Program-made: the position numbers and the translations under genes | Shown here: positions 45,671 to 53,794 of the stretch, piece by piece | How the letters are laid out: every line of letters starts with the position of its first letter | How positions within the stretch are numbered: position 1 is the stretch's first letter | Notes under the pieces: generated by a model | Told to the model about the DNA's origin: nothing | The model's database searches: none | What the model saw: only the letters and a program-made list of their open reading frames with translations | Assembly (NCBI GenBank): GCA_013140715.1 | Contig: JABFSG010000016.1 | Location: 1-64,000, forward strand | Length of the DNA stretch: 64,000 nucleotides | Origin: Nitrospiraceae bacterium | GTDB lineage: Bacteria; Nitrospirota; Nitrospiria; Nitrospirales; Nitrospiraceae | Reading direction: 5' to 3'

Positions 45671-46543
45671 TCATCGGAGCGATCTCACAAACGACGGACT
45701 CAGGGTTCCCCTGGCTACTTCTGCAACAGGGCCCTTCATAGTCAGGCTGAAGTCTGCAGCAACTTCGATGTTCAGCTGGCCCCCCGGCATTTTCACCGTG
45801 ACAGGGCTTTTCACCAACCCGAGCCGGACTGCCGCACTCGCAGCAGCGCAGGAAGAGGACCCTGATGCCTGGGTTTCACCGGCTCCTCGCTCCCAAATCA
45901 AGATGAAGAGTTCCTTTGGGCCGGCTGGTACGGCCAGCTGCACGTTCGTTCGCTTTGGGAACAGGACATGGTTCTCTAATGCCGGACCCAGTTTCAAGAG
46001 ATCCTCTCGCAACCAGGACTGTCCGACTGGTTTGAAGACGACACAGTGGGGATTCCCCACACTCACTCCGGTGAAGGTGAGGGATTGGCCTGCGGCATCG
46101 ATAGACTGCTCGATCAATTCGTTGACCGTGAGGGTGCAGGGGAGCGAAGCAGGCTGGAACGTGGCCCGACCCATTTCGACTGTGACAGAACTCGCATCCC
46201 CATGCCGGTCCACATGGAGCGCAATCGTCACCAGTCCGCCCTTCGTCTCGACAGTGAATTGTTTTTTCTTCGTCTTGCCTGTGGCATGGAGATAGCGCGC
46301 GAAAATGCGCAGGCCGTTGCCGGACTTTTCCGCTTCGCTCCCGTCAGGGTTGAAGATTCGTAGCCCGAAGTCCGCTTTTTTTGACGGAGCCAGAGCAAGA
46401 ATCCCATCGCTGCCGAGGCCCCAATTGCGATCACAAATGGATCTGATTCTCGATGGGGTGAGCGAGAAGGACAGTTCTTTGGGGTCCATCACGACATAGT
46501 CATTACCCAGCCCATGCCCGCGAAAGAATCCATTCTTCATCAT
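45671..46543 (-). CDS. DapF-fold epimerase homologue with Ser at both catalytic Cys
   Basis: The 290-residue protein has the diaminopimelate-epimerase pattern: HGLGNDYVVMD, DGSEAEKSGNGLRIFA, SVGNPHCVVF and WERGAGETQASGSSSCAAA. DapF turns LL- into meso-diaminopimelate through two cysteines. In E. coli these sit in AQCGNGAR and QACGSGAC; here both are serine (Ser74 and Ser227, counted from the ATG at 46543). All other core residues are kept and the frame is intact. Either the enzyme uses serine, or it acts on a different substrate, or it is inactive. AAGGAG lies four bases before the ATG. It may be the cell's only DapF or a paralogue; the window cannot tell. Confidence 0.85.
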   Translation of the reverse strand: MMKNGFFRGHGLGNDYVVMDPKELSFSLTPSRIRSICDRNWGLGSDGILALAPSKKADFGLRIFNPDGSEAEKSGNGLRIFARYLHATGKTKKKQFTVETKGGLVTIALHVDRHGDASSVTVEMGRATFQPASLPCTLTVNELIEQSIDAAGQSLTFTGVSVGNPHCVVFKPVGQSWLREDLLKLGPALENHVLFPKRTNVQLAVPAGPKELFILIWERGAGETQASGSSSCAAASAAVRLGLVKSPVTVKMPGGQLNIEVAADFSLTMKGPVAEVARGTLSPSFVRSLR

Positions 46544-46657
46544 CGGTCTCCTTCTGGTATCTCGTCGTTCGTGAAGCGCGGGGAACAATACTTGGTCGGT
46601 CATTACCGGTCAATAGTCATTGAGGAAGAGGTAACGTCAAAGACCGACACCCTGTGG

Positions 46658-47056
46658 CTAGACAATCTTGACGCCGGCAGGCCGTTCGATGAGTTCGATT
46701 TCGTAGCCGTCCGGCGCGTCGATGAAGATGAAAGAACTGCCGGAGGAAGTCCGGGTCGGGCCATCGGTGATCTTTATGCCTTGAGCTTTCAGTGAAGCGA
46801 TTGTGTCGTCGAGACTCTCCACTTGAAATGCGAGATGGACGAGATCTTCTTGGACTTTTACTGGCCCGCTGGGGGGGAAGCTGGTGAGTTCAATGAGCTC
46901 CTCGCTGTTAGGGACTTTCAAAAATGCGAGCTGCGATCCGCGAGGGGACGTTTTTCTCTCCAATACTTCGAGCCCCAACACAGTTGTGTAAAATTGGATT
47001 GTCTGATCCAGATCGCTGACCCTCATGCGGGTATGCAAGAGCTTGGTGACTCGCAT
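46658..47056 (-). CDS. VOC-family (glyoxalase I-like) protein
   Basis: The 132-residue protein has the vicinal-oxygen-chelate fold with two beta-alpha-beta repeats. HTRMRVSDLDQTIQFYTTVL starts the first and HLAFQVESLDDTIASLKAQG the second; the metal ligands expected in glyoxalase I are His8 and Glu in ELIEL, then His in VHLAF and Glu in YEIEL. The shape fits glyoxalase I or a related isomerase. I start at the ATG at 47056; the upstream extension is repeat sequence. Confidence 0.82.
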   Translation of the reverse strand: MRVTKLLHTRMRVSDLDQTIQFYTTVLGLEVLERKTSPRGSQLAFLKVPNSEELIELTSFPPSGPVKVQEDLVHLAFQVESLDDTIASLKAQGIKITDGPTRTSSGSSFIFIDAPDGYEIELIERPAGVKIV

Positions 47057-47065
47057 AGAGACTCC

Positions 47066-47176
47066 AAATGGTGAATGGATAATGGTCGATGAATCGAGAG
47101 CGTTTCCATCGTCTTTCACCATTACCCATTGACCATTATCCATTTACCATTCACCTTCGACCATTCTCATTTACCC
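47066..47176. repeat. Degenerate-word hairpin element (strong example)
   Basis: The left arm 47066-47094 (AATGGTGAATGGATAATGG words) and the right arm 47115-47176 (CCATTACCCATTGACC, ATTATCCATTTACC, ATTCACC words) are nearly complementary: GGTGAATGG, ATAATGG and GGTC occur in both orders. The right arm includes the stop codon of the GNAT gene (47167-47169). It separates the VOC and GNAT genes. Confidence 0.75.
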
Positions 47177-47640
47177 TTCGCTGGCCCGCTGGTCTTGCGC
47201 AGCAGAATCTCGGAGCTGCCTGAGACCAGAAAATTCGGCAGGGGGCCGATCTCCTGGTAACCCTGTTTCTGGTAAAAGCGCCTGGCCTGATCGTTAAAAT
47301 CCGACACACAGACGAACAGGTTTTTCGCCCGCTCGAAGACTACCGCTTCGACGTGGGCGAGTAACAGGCCCCCTAGCCCCGCTCCTCTCGCCCATCCCGC
47401 CACTCCCAGTAACTCCACATAGTCTCCGAGCAGGAATTTCTGACGAAGGACTGCGATGCCGGCTACTCTGCCGTCATGATCCAAGACGTAACTGTCACGT
47501 CCCTGTGGGAGCGGTGCGAAATAACTGTCCCAGTCGTTAACATTGTAGCCCAACCGTTTCCAGGGATCGGAGTCGGCAAGCCATTCGATGACATCGGCCC
47601 GATCCTCCACCTCCATAGGCCGAACGATTGGGTTGCTCAC
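47167..47640 (-). CDS. GNAT-family N-acetyltransferase
   Basis: The 157-residue protein has the GNAT fold: LLGVAGWARGAGLGGLLLAH carries the acetyl-CoA pyrophosphate loop (GxGxG-like), and the final helix has NDQARRFYQKQGYQEIG. The substrate is unknown. It starts at GTG 47640, sharing GTGA with the stop of the polysaccharide deacetylase gene, and is probably co-transcribed with it. Its last codons and stop lie inside the hairpin element. Confidence 0.82.
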   Translation of the reverse strand: MSNPIVRPMEVEDRADVIEWLADSDPWKRLGYNVNDWDSYFAPLPQGRDSYVLDHDGRVAGIAVLRQKFLLGDYVELLGVAGWARGAGLGGLLLAHVEAVVFERAKNLFVCVSDFNDQARRFYQKQGYQEIGPLPNFLVSGSSEILLRKTSGPAKGK

Positions 47641-48350
47641 TGAGTCGCCTGGCCATTACAGACCAAGAGGTCGCTCATCGTCATGGGGGTGAGATTCCGC
47701 TGGGGCAGAAACTGCCGATGCAGACCTTGCACGACTTCATGTGTATGTCTGCCCTTCCCGTTGGCATGCATTACAATCACGCTACCCTTCTTGACGGTCC
47801 GCTTCAAATGGTCTTCGATTTGAAGGGTCGTAATCGTCGGGTCGGGATCGCCGGATACGACATTCCAGAGAATGAATTGAAGGCCGAGGGCGCGAGTCAC
47901 CTCGACCGTGACATCATTGAACTCTCCATAGGGGGGACGAAACAATGTTGCGTCATGGCTGTACTTGGCTTTGAGCATGCGAACCGGGCCGAGAATCTCT
48001 TGTTTCTGCTCCTCGGCTGAATGGAGCGGCAGATGGGCATGAACATCGCCATGGGTGCCGATTTCAAAGAATGGGATCTGCAGAAGGTCTCGTACTTGTG
48101 GGTCGTGTTTCGCAATCCATTTTCCCGACATGAAGAAGGTGGCTGGGATCTTGTGTTCAATCAAATAGTCGATCAACGCTTGATCGTAGCCCGCTCCGTT
48201 CCGCACCGGGCAGAGATCGAACGTCAAGGCAACTCCGGGGCATGAAGCCGGGCCTGACTTGATCACTTGGGCCTGCGTATAGAGCGGCATAACTGGAACA
48301 AGCAGGACTGCGAGGATAAGGCACAGCATATATGGGCAGTAACGCGGCAT
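47637..48350 (-). CDS. Polysaccharide deacetylase (NodB-type)
   Basis: The 237-residue product starts with a signal peptide (LCLILAVLLVPVMPLYTQAQ), so it is exported. The NodB domain has TFDLCP (motif 1, usually TFDD; the second Asp is Leu), IGTHGDVHAHL (metal-binding His pair) and LFRPPYGEFN, ending in VIVMHANG. Motif 1 with one Asp is still compatible with function in some relatives. It removes acetyl groups from cell-wall or surface sugars. I use the ATG at 48350; an ATG at 48401 lies in repeat sequence. Confidence 0.82.
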   Translation of the reverse strand: MPRYCPYMLCLILAVLLVPVMPLYTQAQVIKSGPASCPGVALTFDLCPVRNGAGYDQALIDYLIEHKIPATFFMSGKWIAKHDPQVRDLLQIPFFEIGTHGDVHAHLPLHSAEEQKQEILGPVRMLKAKYSHDATLFRPPYGEFNDVTVEVTRALGLQFILWNVVSGDPDPTITTLQIEDHLKRTVKKGSVIVMHANGKGRHTHEVVQGLHRQFLPQRNLTPMTMSDLLVCNGQATQ

Positions 48351-48372
48351 GGTGGCAAGTATACCTGATTCC

Positions 48373-48503
48373 GCAGGCTGCTCAAAATATCCGCCTACCA
48401 AGGCCCCACCACCTAAAGAAGGTTGAGTGTCGATGAGACTCTTGTTTTCTCAACCTTGGCCTCAGCCTTCCCATACGCTGGCTGGATTTTTCAGCAGCCT
48501 GCT
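48373..48503. repeat. Nested inverted repeat between deacetylase and M50 genes
   Basis: Outer arms GCAGGCTGCTCAAAAT (48373-48388) and ATTTTTCAGCAGCCTGC (48487-48503) pair over 15 of 16 bases. Inside, AAGGTTGAG (48419-48427) pairs with CTCAACCTT (48449-48457). It lies between divergent genes, so it is unlikely to be only a terminator. Confidence 0.65.
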
Positions 48504-48554
48504 ATAAGACGAAGCCGAGTTGACGCTCGAATTCCTGCACTGCTACGGTGACGC

Positions 48555-49733
48555 ATGGCTTTGCCTCATTGGAAAATCGGCCGTGCACTCGGCATCCCGA
48601 TTTACGTGCATGCCTCTTGGTTTGTCGTATTTCTGTTTGTGACGTCATCTCTAGCGACAGGTTATTTGCCGGACATGCTGCCAGGCCTGTCAACTCCACG
48701 CTATTGGGGGATGGGTGGCATAGCGGCCCTGTTGCTGTTCCTCTCTGTGTTGCTCCATGAATTGGGCCATTCTTATGTAGCGCTGCGCTACCAGATCCCG
48801 ATCAGACAGATCACTCTCTTCATCTTCGGCGGGATGGCCCACATGGGGAAGGAGCCACCCAGTCCACGAGCCGAATTTTTGATCGCAATGGCTGGACCGC
48901 TCGTAAGTTTGATCCTTGGGGCTGCTTGTCTCGGTGGAGCCATGGCAATGGATCATCTGTTCGCACGACCTGGACTTCAAGGACTCGCCGTCCTTGGGAG
49001 CTTGCTCGGCGTGGTGAATGTGCAGCTCGGCCTGTTTAACCTGATCCCGGGGTTTCCACTAGATGGAGGACGTGTCTTACGGGCAGGACTATGGGCCTGG
49101 AACAAGGATTTTAATCGTGCAACCAGTCAGGCATCGCTCGCGGGATTGGGATTCGGCATAGCTCTTGGGTTGATCGGTACAGGCCTGATGGTGGGGAACT
49201 GGTCCGGCGCCTTGGGACAGTCTCTCACAACGAACGGAGGCTGGCTCATCTTTATCGGCATCTTCCTCTTTTCGGCAGCCCTGGCAAGCAGACGGCAGGC
49301 AACCCGACAGACCGCTCTGACTTCTCTCACCGTTCGCCAGGTCATGGTTCACCGAGTCGTGACGCTGTTACCGGATATGACTGTTCAAGATGCGGTCGAT
49401 CGCTACTTTGTCACACAGGGATTTGGTGGATTCCCCGTATGCGAAGAGGGACAGCTTCTCGGTGTGGTCACAGTGCGAGACGTACATGCACTTCCCATCG
49501 GGCTCTGGCCGTTACGCCACGTTCGCGAGATCATGCGCCAAGCATCGCCGGCCCTCTGCATCCCTCCGGACTGGTCCGTCACGCAGGCAATGGATCGGAT
49601 GGCCCAGAGTGGGTTGGACCGTCTTGTGGTGATCGAGAACGAAGAAATCGTGGGGCTTGTCACTCAATCGGCCATCGCTCACTTTCTCCAGCTTCGCGGA
49701 TCGGAATCGTTAAGCGTGAGGCGGCAGAGGTAA
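48555..49733 (+). CDS. Site-2 protease-like M50 metalloprotease with CBS domains
   Basis: The 392-residue protein has about six membrane helices with the zinc-binding motif LLHELGHSYVAL (near 70) and the third ligand in NLIPGFPLDGGRVLRAGLWA (near 162), as in Rip3-type site-2 proteases that cleave membrane-bound anti-sigma factors or other proteins. Two CBS domains follow (about 262-380), VRQVMVHRVVTLLPDMTVQD and later VREIMRQASPALCIPPDW, which usually bind adenine nucleotides and may set activity. The last four codons and stop lie within a hairpin element. Confidence 0.9.
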   Translation: MALPHWKIGRALGIPIYVHASWFVVFLFVTSSLATGYLPDMLPGLSTPRYWGMGGIAALLLFLSVLLHELGHSYVALRYQIPIRQITLFIFGGMAHMGKEPPSPRAEFLIAMAGPLVSLILGAACLGGAMAMDHLFARPGLQGLAVLGSLLGVVNVQLGLFNLIPGFPLDGGRVLRAGLWAWNKDFNRATSQASLAGLGFGIALGLIGTGLMVGNWSGALGQSLTTNGGWLIFIGIFLFSAALASRRQATRQTALTSLTVRQVMVHRVVTLLPDMTVQDAVDRYFVTQGFGGFPVCEEGQLLGVVTVRDVHALPIGLWPLRHVREIMRQASPALCIPPDWSVTQAMDRMAQSGLDRLVVIENEEIVGLVTQSAIAHFLQLRGSESLSVRRQR

Positions 49734-49780
49734 GGGGCCGTTCTCTCCATGCCCCTAACAGCTCATCCCTCACGCCTTAC
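49712..49780. repeat. Degenerate-word hairpin element
   Basis: AAGCGTGAGGCGGCAGAGG and TAAGGGG words (49712-49738) face CCCCTAACAGCTCATCCC and TCACGCCTTAC (49750-49780). The arms are imperfect complements. The left arm carries the stop of the M50 gene. Confidence 0.65.
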
Positions 49781-49782
49781 AA

Positions 49783-51150
49783 TTAGTCGTTCATGCGTGC
49801 AATGGAGATGTTTTGCGCAATGGCAATACGCACAAGATGGACCACGAGGAGAAATCCGTAGACGACGCAGAAGAACTTGAAGGTAGCCCGGTAAAAGTCT
49901 GTGAGGAGAATGGGGAGACAGAGAGCAAAGAGCAGGCTGACGATCAGCGTCATGAAGGTCAATCGTTTGCAGAACTCATGGGAGGCTTCTCTTCCAATTT
50001 GTTTCAGCGCCCGGGCGTAGCGTTCAGCCCGTTGAAGCCTGGCTGTCTGCAGAGCAGCCTCGCCTATCCCCCAATGCCGCAGATAGACATAGCCGCCCAG
50101 AATCAACAGCCAAGGCAGAGCCCACAGAGGCCAATAGGCCGCACTTCCGTAGGCTTCTCCGCTCAGGAGCGCGGCGAATGGGAGAGCATAGAGCAGTCCC
50201 AATACCAGGGGCAGGATACGCTCATCCTTTGGACGTTCCCCTTCCGGCCCGCCCTGGATCAGCTCCCGTTCAAAGAGGGGGTAACCGTATTTGAGGACCA
50301 CCAGCGCAATGGCGGCACTCATGGTCTTGTCCGGAATGTAACGAATCCAGTTCTGAAACCAATTGACGATCCACCAACTCAGACTCTCTCCCCAGGTGAT
50401 CCCGAAAAGGGATTCGAGGTAGAGTCGCACGGCCTGTTCCCATTGGAGCACGCGCTGGCTCATCGATTCTGCAACTTCGGGATTCAACGCAAAGGCTGTT
50501 TGTTCATGCAGTGCTGACTGGACGAAGGTTCCGGGCAGACTCATGACCAGCGCACTGCCGACTCCGAAAATATAGAGGAACCAGGCATGGGACAGGGCGG
50601 AACTGCGTCCCGTCCTAAGATATTTTTGAAACCCTGTTTGCCTGGCCATCCAACCCCAATAACAGGCTCCGACCATACTCACCAGCGACCAGGGGAAAAT
50701 CACCACGTCGCCTCCGGTTTCCGGGTACAACAGCCAATTCACGACAGAATTCGAGAGGAGGGCGGCGATGGCTCCCCACCAGGGACCCAAAAGAAAGGCA
50801 ACCAACGCTGTGCCTGTCATGTCGAGAAATAGAATGCTCTCCAGATGGCGGCTCAACGTGAGCCCGATGTAGTTGAGGATCAGGCCTGCTGCAATAATGA
50901 CACTGGTTTCGTACAAGAGGAGATAGGAGATCCCACGGAATGGCTTGGACGAAAAGAAGTCGATCGAAAGAGAGGAATCAGCGGCTTGACGCTCAGGAAC
51001 GGAGGGCGACTTTCGTTCCTTCTTCGATGTCATCCGATTGCGAAAATCCAGCAGCTTCTCCAGGACGGACAACAGGGCCGCGATGAAGCCCACCACGGTG
51101 CCGCCGAGCATGAACATGTCTTTGCCGAATTCCCCGAGCAAGTCGAGCAT
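49783..51150 (-). CDS. Integral membrane protein, ECF S-component-like
   Basis: The 455-residue protein has about eight to nine membrane helices. The segment LFLDMTGTALVAFLLGPWWG, AIAALLSNSVVNWLLYP resembles the substrate-binding (S) subunits of energy-coupling-factor transporters. The N-terminal 60 residues and C-terminal 150 residues (ARLQRAERYARALKQIGREA and onward) go beyond a usual S component of about 180 residues. No ECF ATPase or T-component genes are adjacent. It may instead be a distinct membrane protein with a shared motif. Confidence 0.6.
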   Translation of the reverse strand: MLDLLGEFGKDMFMLGGTVVGFIAALLSVLEKLLDFRNRMTSKKERKSPSVPERQAADSSLSIDFFSSKPFRGISYLLLYETSVIIAAGLILNYIGLTLSRHLESILFLDMTGTALVAFLLGPWWGAIAALLSNSVVNWLLYPETGGDVVIFPWSLVSMVGACYWGWMARQTGFQKYLRTGRSSALSHAWFLYIFGVGSALVMSLPGTFVQSALHEQTAFALNPEVAESMSQRVLQWEQAVRLYLESLFGITWGESLSWWIVNWFQNWIRYIPDKTMSAAIALVVLKYGYPLFERELIQGGPEGERPKDERILPLVLGLLYALPFAALLSGEAYGSAAYWPLWALPWLLILGGYVYLRHWGIGEAALQTARLQRAERYARALKQIGREASHEFCKRLTFMTLIVSLLFALCLPILLTDFYRATFKFFCVVYGFLLVVHLVRIAIAQNISIARMND

Positions 51151-51237
51151 GAGACGATCCCCTTTTTACACCGCTTGATATTCTAGCTGCGAAGGGATAT
51201 CCCCGCCAGCAAAAGCCAGGAAGCCGACAGCCTCAAT

Positions 51238-51330
51238 TGGTTCATTTTGTTGGTCTGGTTTGTTTGGTTTATCTGGTTAGTTTCATTCAACCAAATGCAC
51301 AAAACAGACCTGATGAACCAGATAAACCGG
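51238..51330. repeat. Degenerate-word hairpin element
   Basis: Left arm 51238-51279 (TGGTTCATTTTGTTGGTCTG and GTTTGGTTTATCTGG words) faces right arm 51288-51330 (CAACCAAATGCACAAAACAG and GAACCAGATAAACCGG words). GGTTTATCTGGTT and AACCAGATAAACC are exact complements. It lies six bases from the BrkB stop. Confidence 0.7.
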
Positions 51331-51335
51331 TTTTC

Positions 51336-52220
51336 TTATACCGGCGGGCCATCCGGGGATGTTGAGATTGAAGGGAGGGCTCCTGCGGCCGTAGCTGACA
51401 GCACCTGCTCCTGCTGTTGGAGATGGTGGGCGACTTCGGCGCCGATCAGCAAGAGGGCCGCGGAGTAGTAGACCCATAAGAGCAGCAGAATGACTTCCAA
51501 GAGAGATCCGTAGAGATGGGCATACACGCTCGCGTAGGCGCTATAGGTTACGAATAAAAGCTTGGCTGCGACCCAGAGCAGGCTGAACGTCAACGCACCG
51601 ATCATCGCCTCACGCCATTGAGGCCGTCGCCGTGGAACGAATCGATAGAGCCCCGTGACCGCGAGAAAGGCCAGGGCGAAGGGGAGCGTGTAGGTGAGAA
51701 ACAGGTCGTGGGCTGCGAGGGCCAGGAGATCGAGCCCCCAGAGGGTCGGAACATATCCCGTCAGGATGTTCACGATGTGGGTCGCGCCGTAGGAGAGCAG
51801 CATCGCGAATTCCGTCACGGCGAGCGAGGCAACGGCGATACCGGTTGAAATGAGAGGATGCCGCCGCCAGGTACTCTCGAATACGACGTTCAAGGCATAG
51901 TCGAGTTCATAAAACACCAATGTGCCGAACCAGACGAAGGTTAGAAACACCGCCCATCTGACGGTTTCCAAGCCGCCCACCCGGTGTAGTTCCTTGGCGA
52001 CGAGTTCTCCCATCGAGGGGAGAAAGCCCTCGAGAAAATTAGGGAGCACCTGTTCTCCGATAACTTGCTGACTTACGACGAAACTCAGTCCGTAGAGCAG
52101 GAGGAAGCCGAGCGGAAAGAGGGAAAGCAGAGAGAAAAATGCCAGAGAGGCAGCCAGACTGGCGCACCCATGGCGCAGAAACGATCGTACGAGGTCTCGG
52201 AGAACACGAAAGGGCTGCAT
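51336..52220 (-). CDS. YihY/BrkB-family membrane protein
   Basis: The 294-residue protein has six membrane helices and the family pattern ASLAASLAFFSLLSLFPLGF near the N-terminus, VRWAVFLTFVWFGTLVFYEL in the middle and VILLLLWVYYSAALLLIGAE near the end. The family was once called ribonuclease BN, but that activity belongs to another protein. Its function is unknown; some members are linked to serum resistance or envelope homeostasis. The following BrkB stop overlaps nothing. Confidence 0.9.
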   Translation of the reverse strand: MQPFRVLRDLVRSFLRHGCASLAASLAFFSLLSLFPLGFLLLYGLSFVVSQQVIGEQVLPNFLEGFLPSMGELVAKELHRVGGLETVRWAVFLTFVWFGTLVFYELDYALNVVFESTWRRHPLISTGIAVASLAVTEFAMLLSYGATHIVNILTGYVPTLWGLDLLALAAHDLFLTYTLPFALAFLAVTGLYRFVPRRRPQWREAMIGALTFSLLWVAAKLLFVTYSAYASVYAHLYGSLLEVILLLLWVYYSAALLLIGAEVAHHLQQQEQVLSATAAGALPSISTSPDGPPV

Positions 52221-52306
52221 AGGACACGATGGGTGATGGGTGTGCTACCACCGTAGCATGAGTCGCCCTCTCCTGCACCTATTCAGGCCCTTATCGGACG
52301 CGAGAG

Positions 52307-53794
52307 TTACTTGAAGGTCAGGACGGACTGGAGCGCGAAACTGACAAGCGGGTTGGGAAAAAGGCCGAATAGAATCACACCGGCGACGGCACAGGCCAAC
52401 ACGAAGGATAGGGCCGGGGAAGTCACGAGTCCAGGCGGCGCGACGGAAGAGGGATTCGGATCGCGCATATACATCACCATCACCACCCGCATGTAGTAGT
52501 AGGCCGATACGGCGGCGAAAATCAGCGCAACGGCAGCGAGCCAGGCCAAGCCTGCTTCGACTGCGGCCATGAACACATAAAACTTTGCGATAAAGCCTGC
52601 AGTCGGCGGAATGCCGGCGAGCGAAGCCATGAAGACCAGCATCAAAAAGGCCGCGAGCGGCTGACGTTTTGCGAGGCCTGCAAAATCCTCGATTTCTTCT
52701 CCCTCCATCCCGCCTTTTCTGAGCATGCCGATGACGGCGAATGCACCGAGCGTCATGAACGAATAGATGGCAAGATATATCATGACGCTCGCGAGGCCCG
52801 GTGTGCCTCCTGATGCGCCATCCCCGCGGCCTGCAGCCACAAAACCGACCAATACGTAGCCTGCATGCACAATGCTGGAGTAGGCCAGCATCCGTTTGAT
52901 GTTGGTCTGCACGATGGCAACGACATTACCCAATACCAGAGTCAGGATGGAAATGATCAGGAACAGAATCGACCAGTCCGCCTTGAGCCCCCCAAGCCCT
53001 TCGACGAAGACACGGATAAACGCGGCAAAACTGGCGGCCTTTGACGCCACCGCCATGAAGGCCGTAATCGAGGTGGGGGCGCCTTGATAGACGTCGGGCG
53101 TCCACATATGAAACGGCACCGCGGCGAGCTTAAAACTAAAGCCGACTGCAATCAGAATCGTCGCGATCAGCACAAGGGGATCATCCGTCCCGCGCGTCCC
53201 AATAGCGCCTGCGATCGATGCCAGCTTGGTGCTGCCGGCCAGACCGTACAGCAACGAGATGCCGTACAACAGAATTCCCGAGGAAAAGGCGCCGAGGACG
53301 AAATATTTGGCTGAGGCCTCCAGCGAGCGCGGCTTGGAGCGATTGAGGCCTGTCATCACATAGAGCGAAATGGACATGAGCTCGGTGCCGAGGTAAATCG
53401 TGAGCAAGTCGACTGCGGAGACCATGACCAGCATGCCGGAAAGGGCGAGGAGGATGAATCCATAGTATTCGCCGAGGTGTATACGCTCGGCCTTCAGATA
53501 GGGCAGCGACAGTACGATGGTTACGCCGGTCACGCTATAGAGGAGGATTTTCCAGAATCTGGCATAGGCATCGATCGCCACCAGATCGCTGAAAGCAGAC
53601 ACTCGAACATTTTCCACGCTGATCTGCCAGCCGGTAAGCCCAAGACAGAGGGCGAGGGCGCCAACGCTCAGCCAAGCCAGGAGGTCTCGTCGCGAGGCGG
53701 GAGTGATCGGGTCCAACGCAATGACGACACAAGCCGTGACGACGACAATGAGTTCTGGAAGCAAGGCCAAGAGGTCGGTACCGTAGAGACTCAT
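52307..53794 (-). CDS. nuoN: NADH-quinone oxidoreductase subunit N
   Basis: The 495-residue protein has 14 membrane helices and the antiporter-like proton channel pattern: LSGMLVMVSAVDLLTIYLGT, ELMSISLYVMTGLNRSKPRS and AAVPFHMWTPDVYQGAPTSI. NuoN is one of three antiporter-like subunits that pump protons in the membrane arm of complex I. It is the last nuo gene here and overlaps nuoM by four bases. Confidence 0.97.
   Translation of the reverse strand: MSLYGTDLLALLPELIVVVTACVVIALDPITPASRRDLLAWLSVGALALCLGLTGWQISVENVRVSAFSDLVAIDAYARFWKILLYSVTGVTIVLSLPYLKAERIHLGEYYGFILLALSGMLVMVSAVDLLTIYLGTELMSISLYVMTGLNRSKPRSLEASAKYFVLGAFSSGILLYGISLLYGLAGSTKLASIAGAIGTRGTDDPLVLIATILIAVGFSFKLAAVPFHMWTPDVYQGAPTSITAFMAVASKAASFAAFIRVFVEGLGGLKADWSILFLIISILTLVLGNVVAIVQTNIKRMLAYSSIVHAGYVLVGFVAAGRGDGASGGTPGLASVMIYLAIYSFMTLGAFAVIGMLRKGGMEGEEIEDFAGLAKRQPLAAFLMLVFMASLAGIPPTAGFIAKFYVFMAAVEAGLAWLAAVALIFAAVSAYYYMRVVMVMYMRDPNPSSVAPPGLVTSPALSFVLACAVAGVILFGLFPNPLVSFALQSVLTFK

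Noticed and set aside
47066-47176. CRISPR-like repeat array
   Set aside because: The words are degenerate and have no constant repeat or spacer lengths; the block folds as one hairpin, and no cas genes are present.
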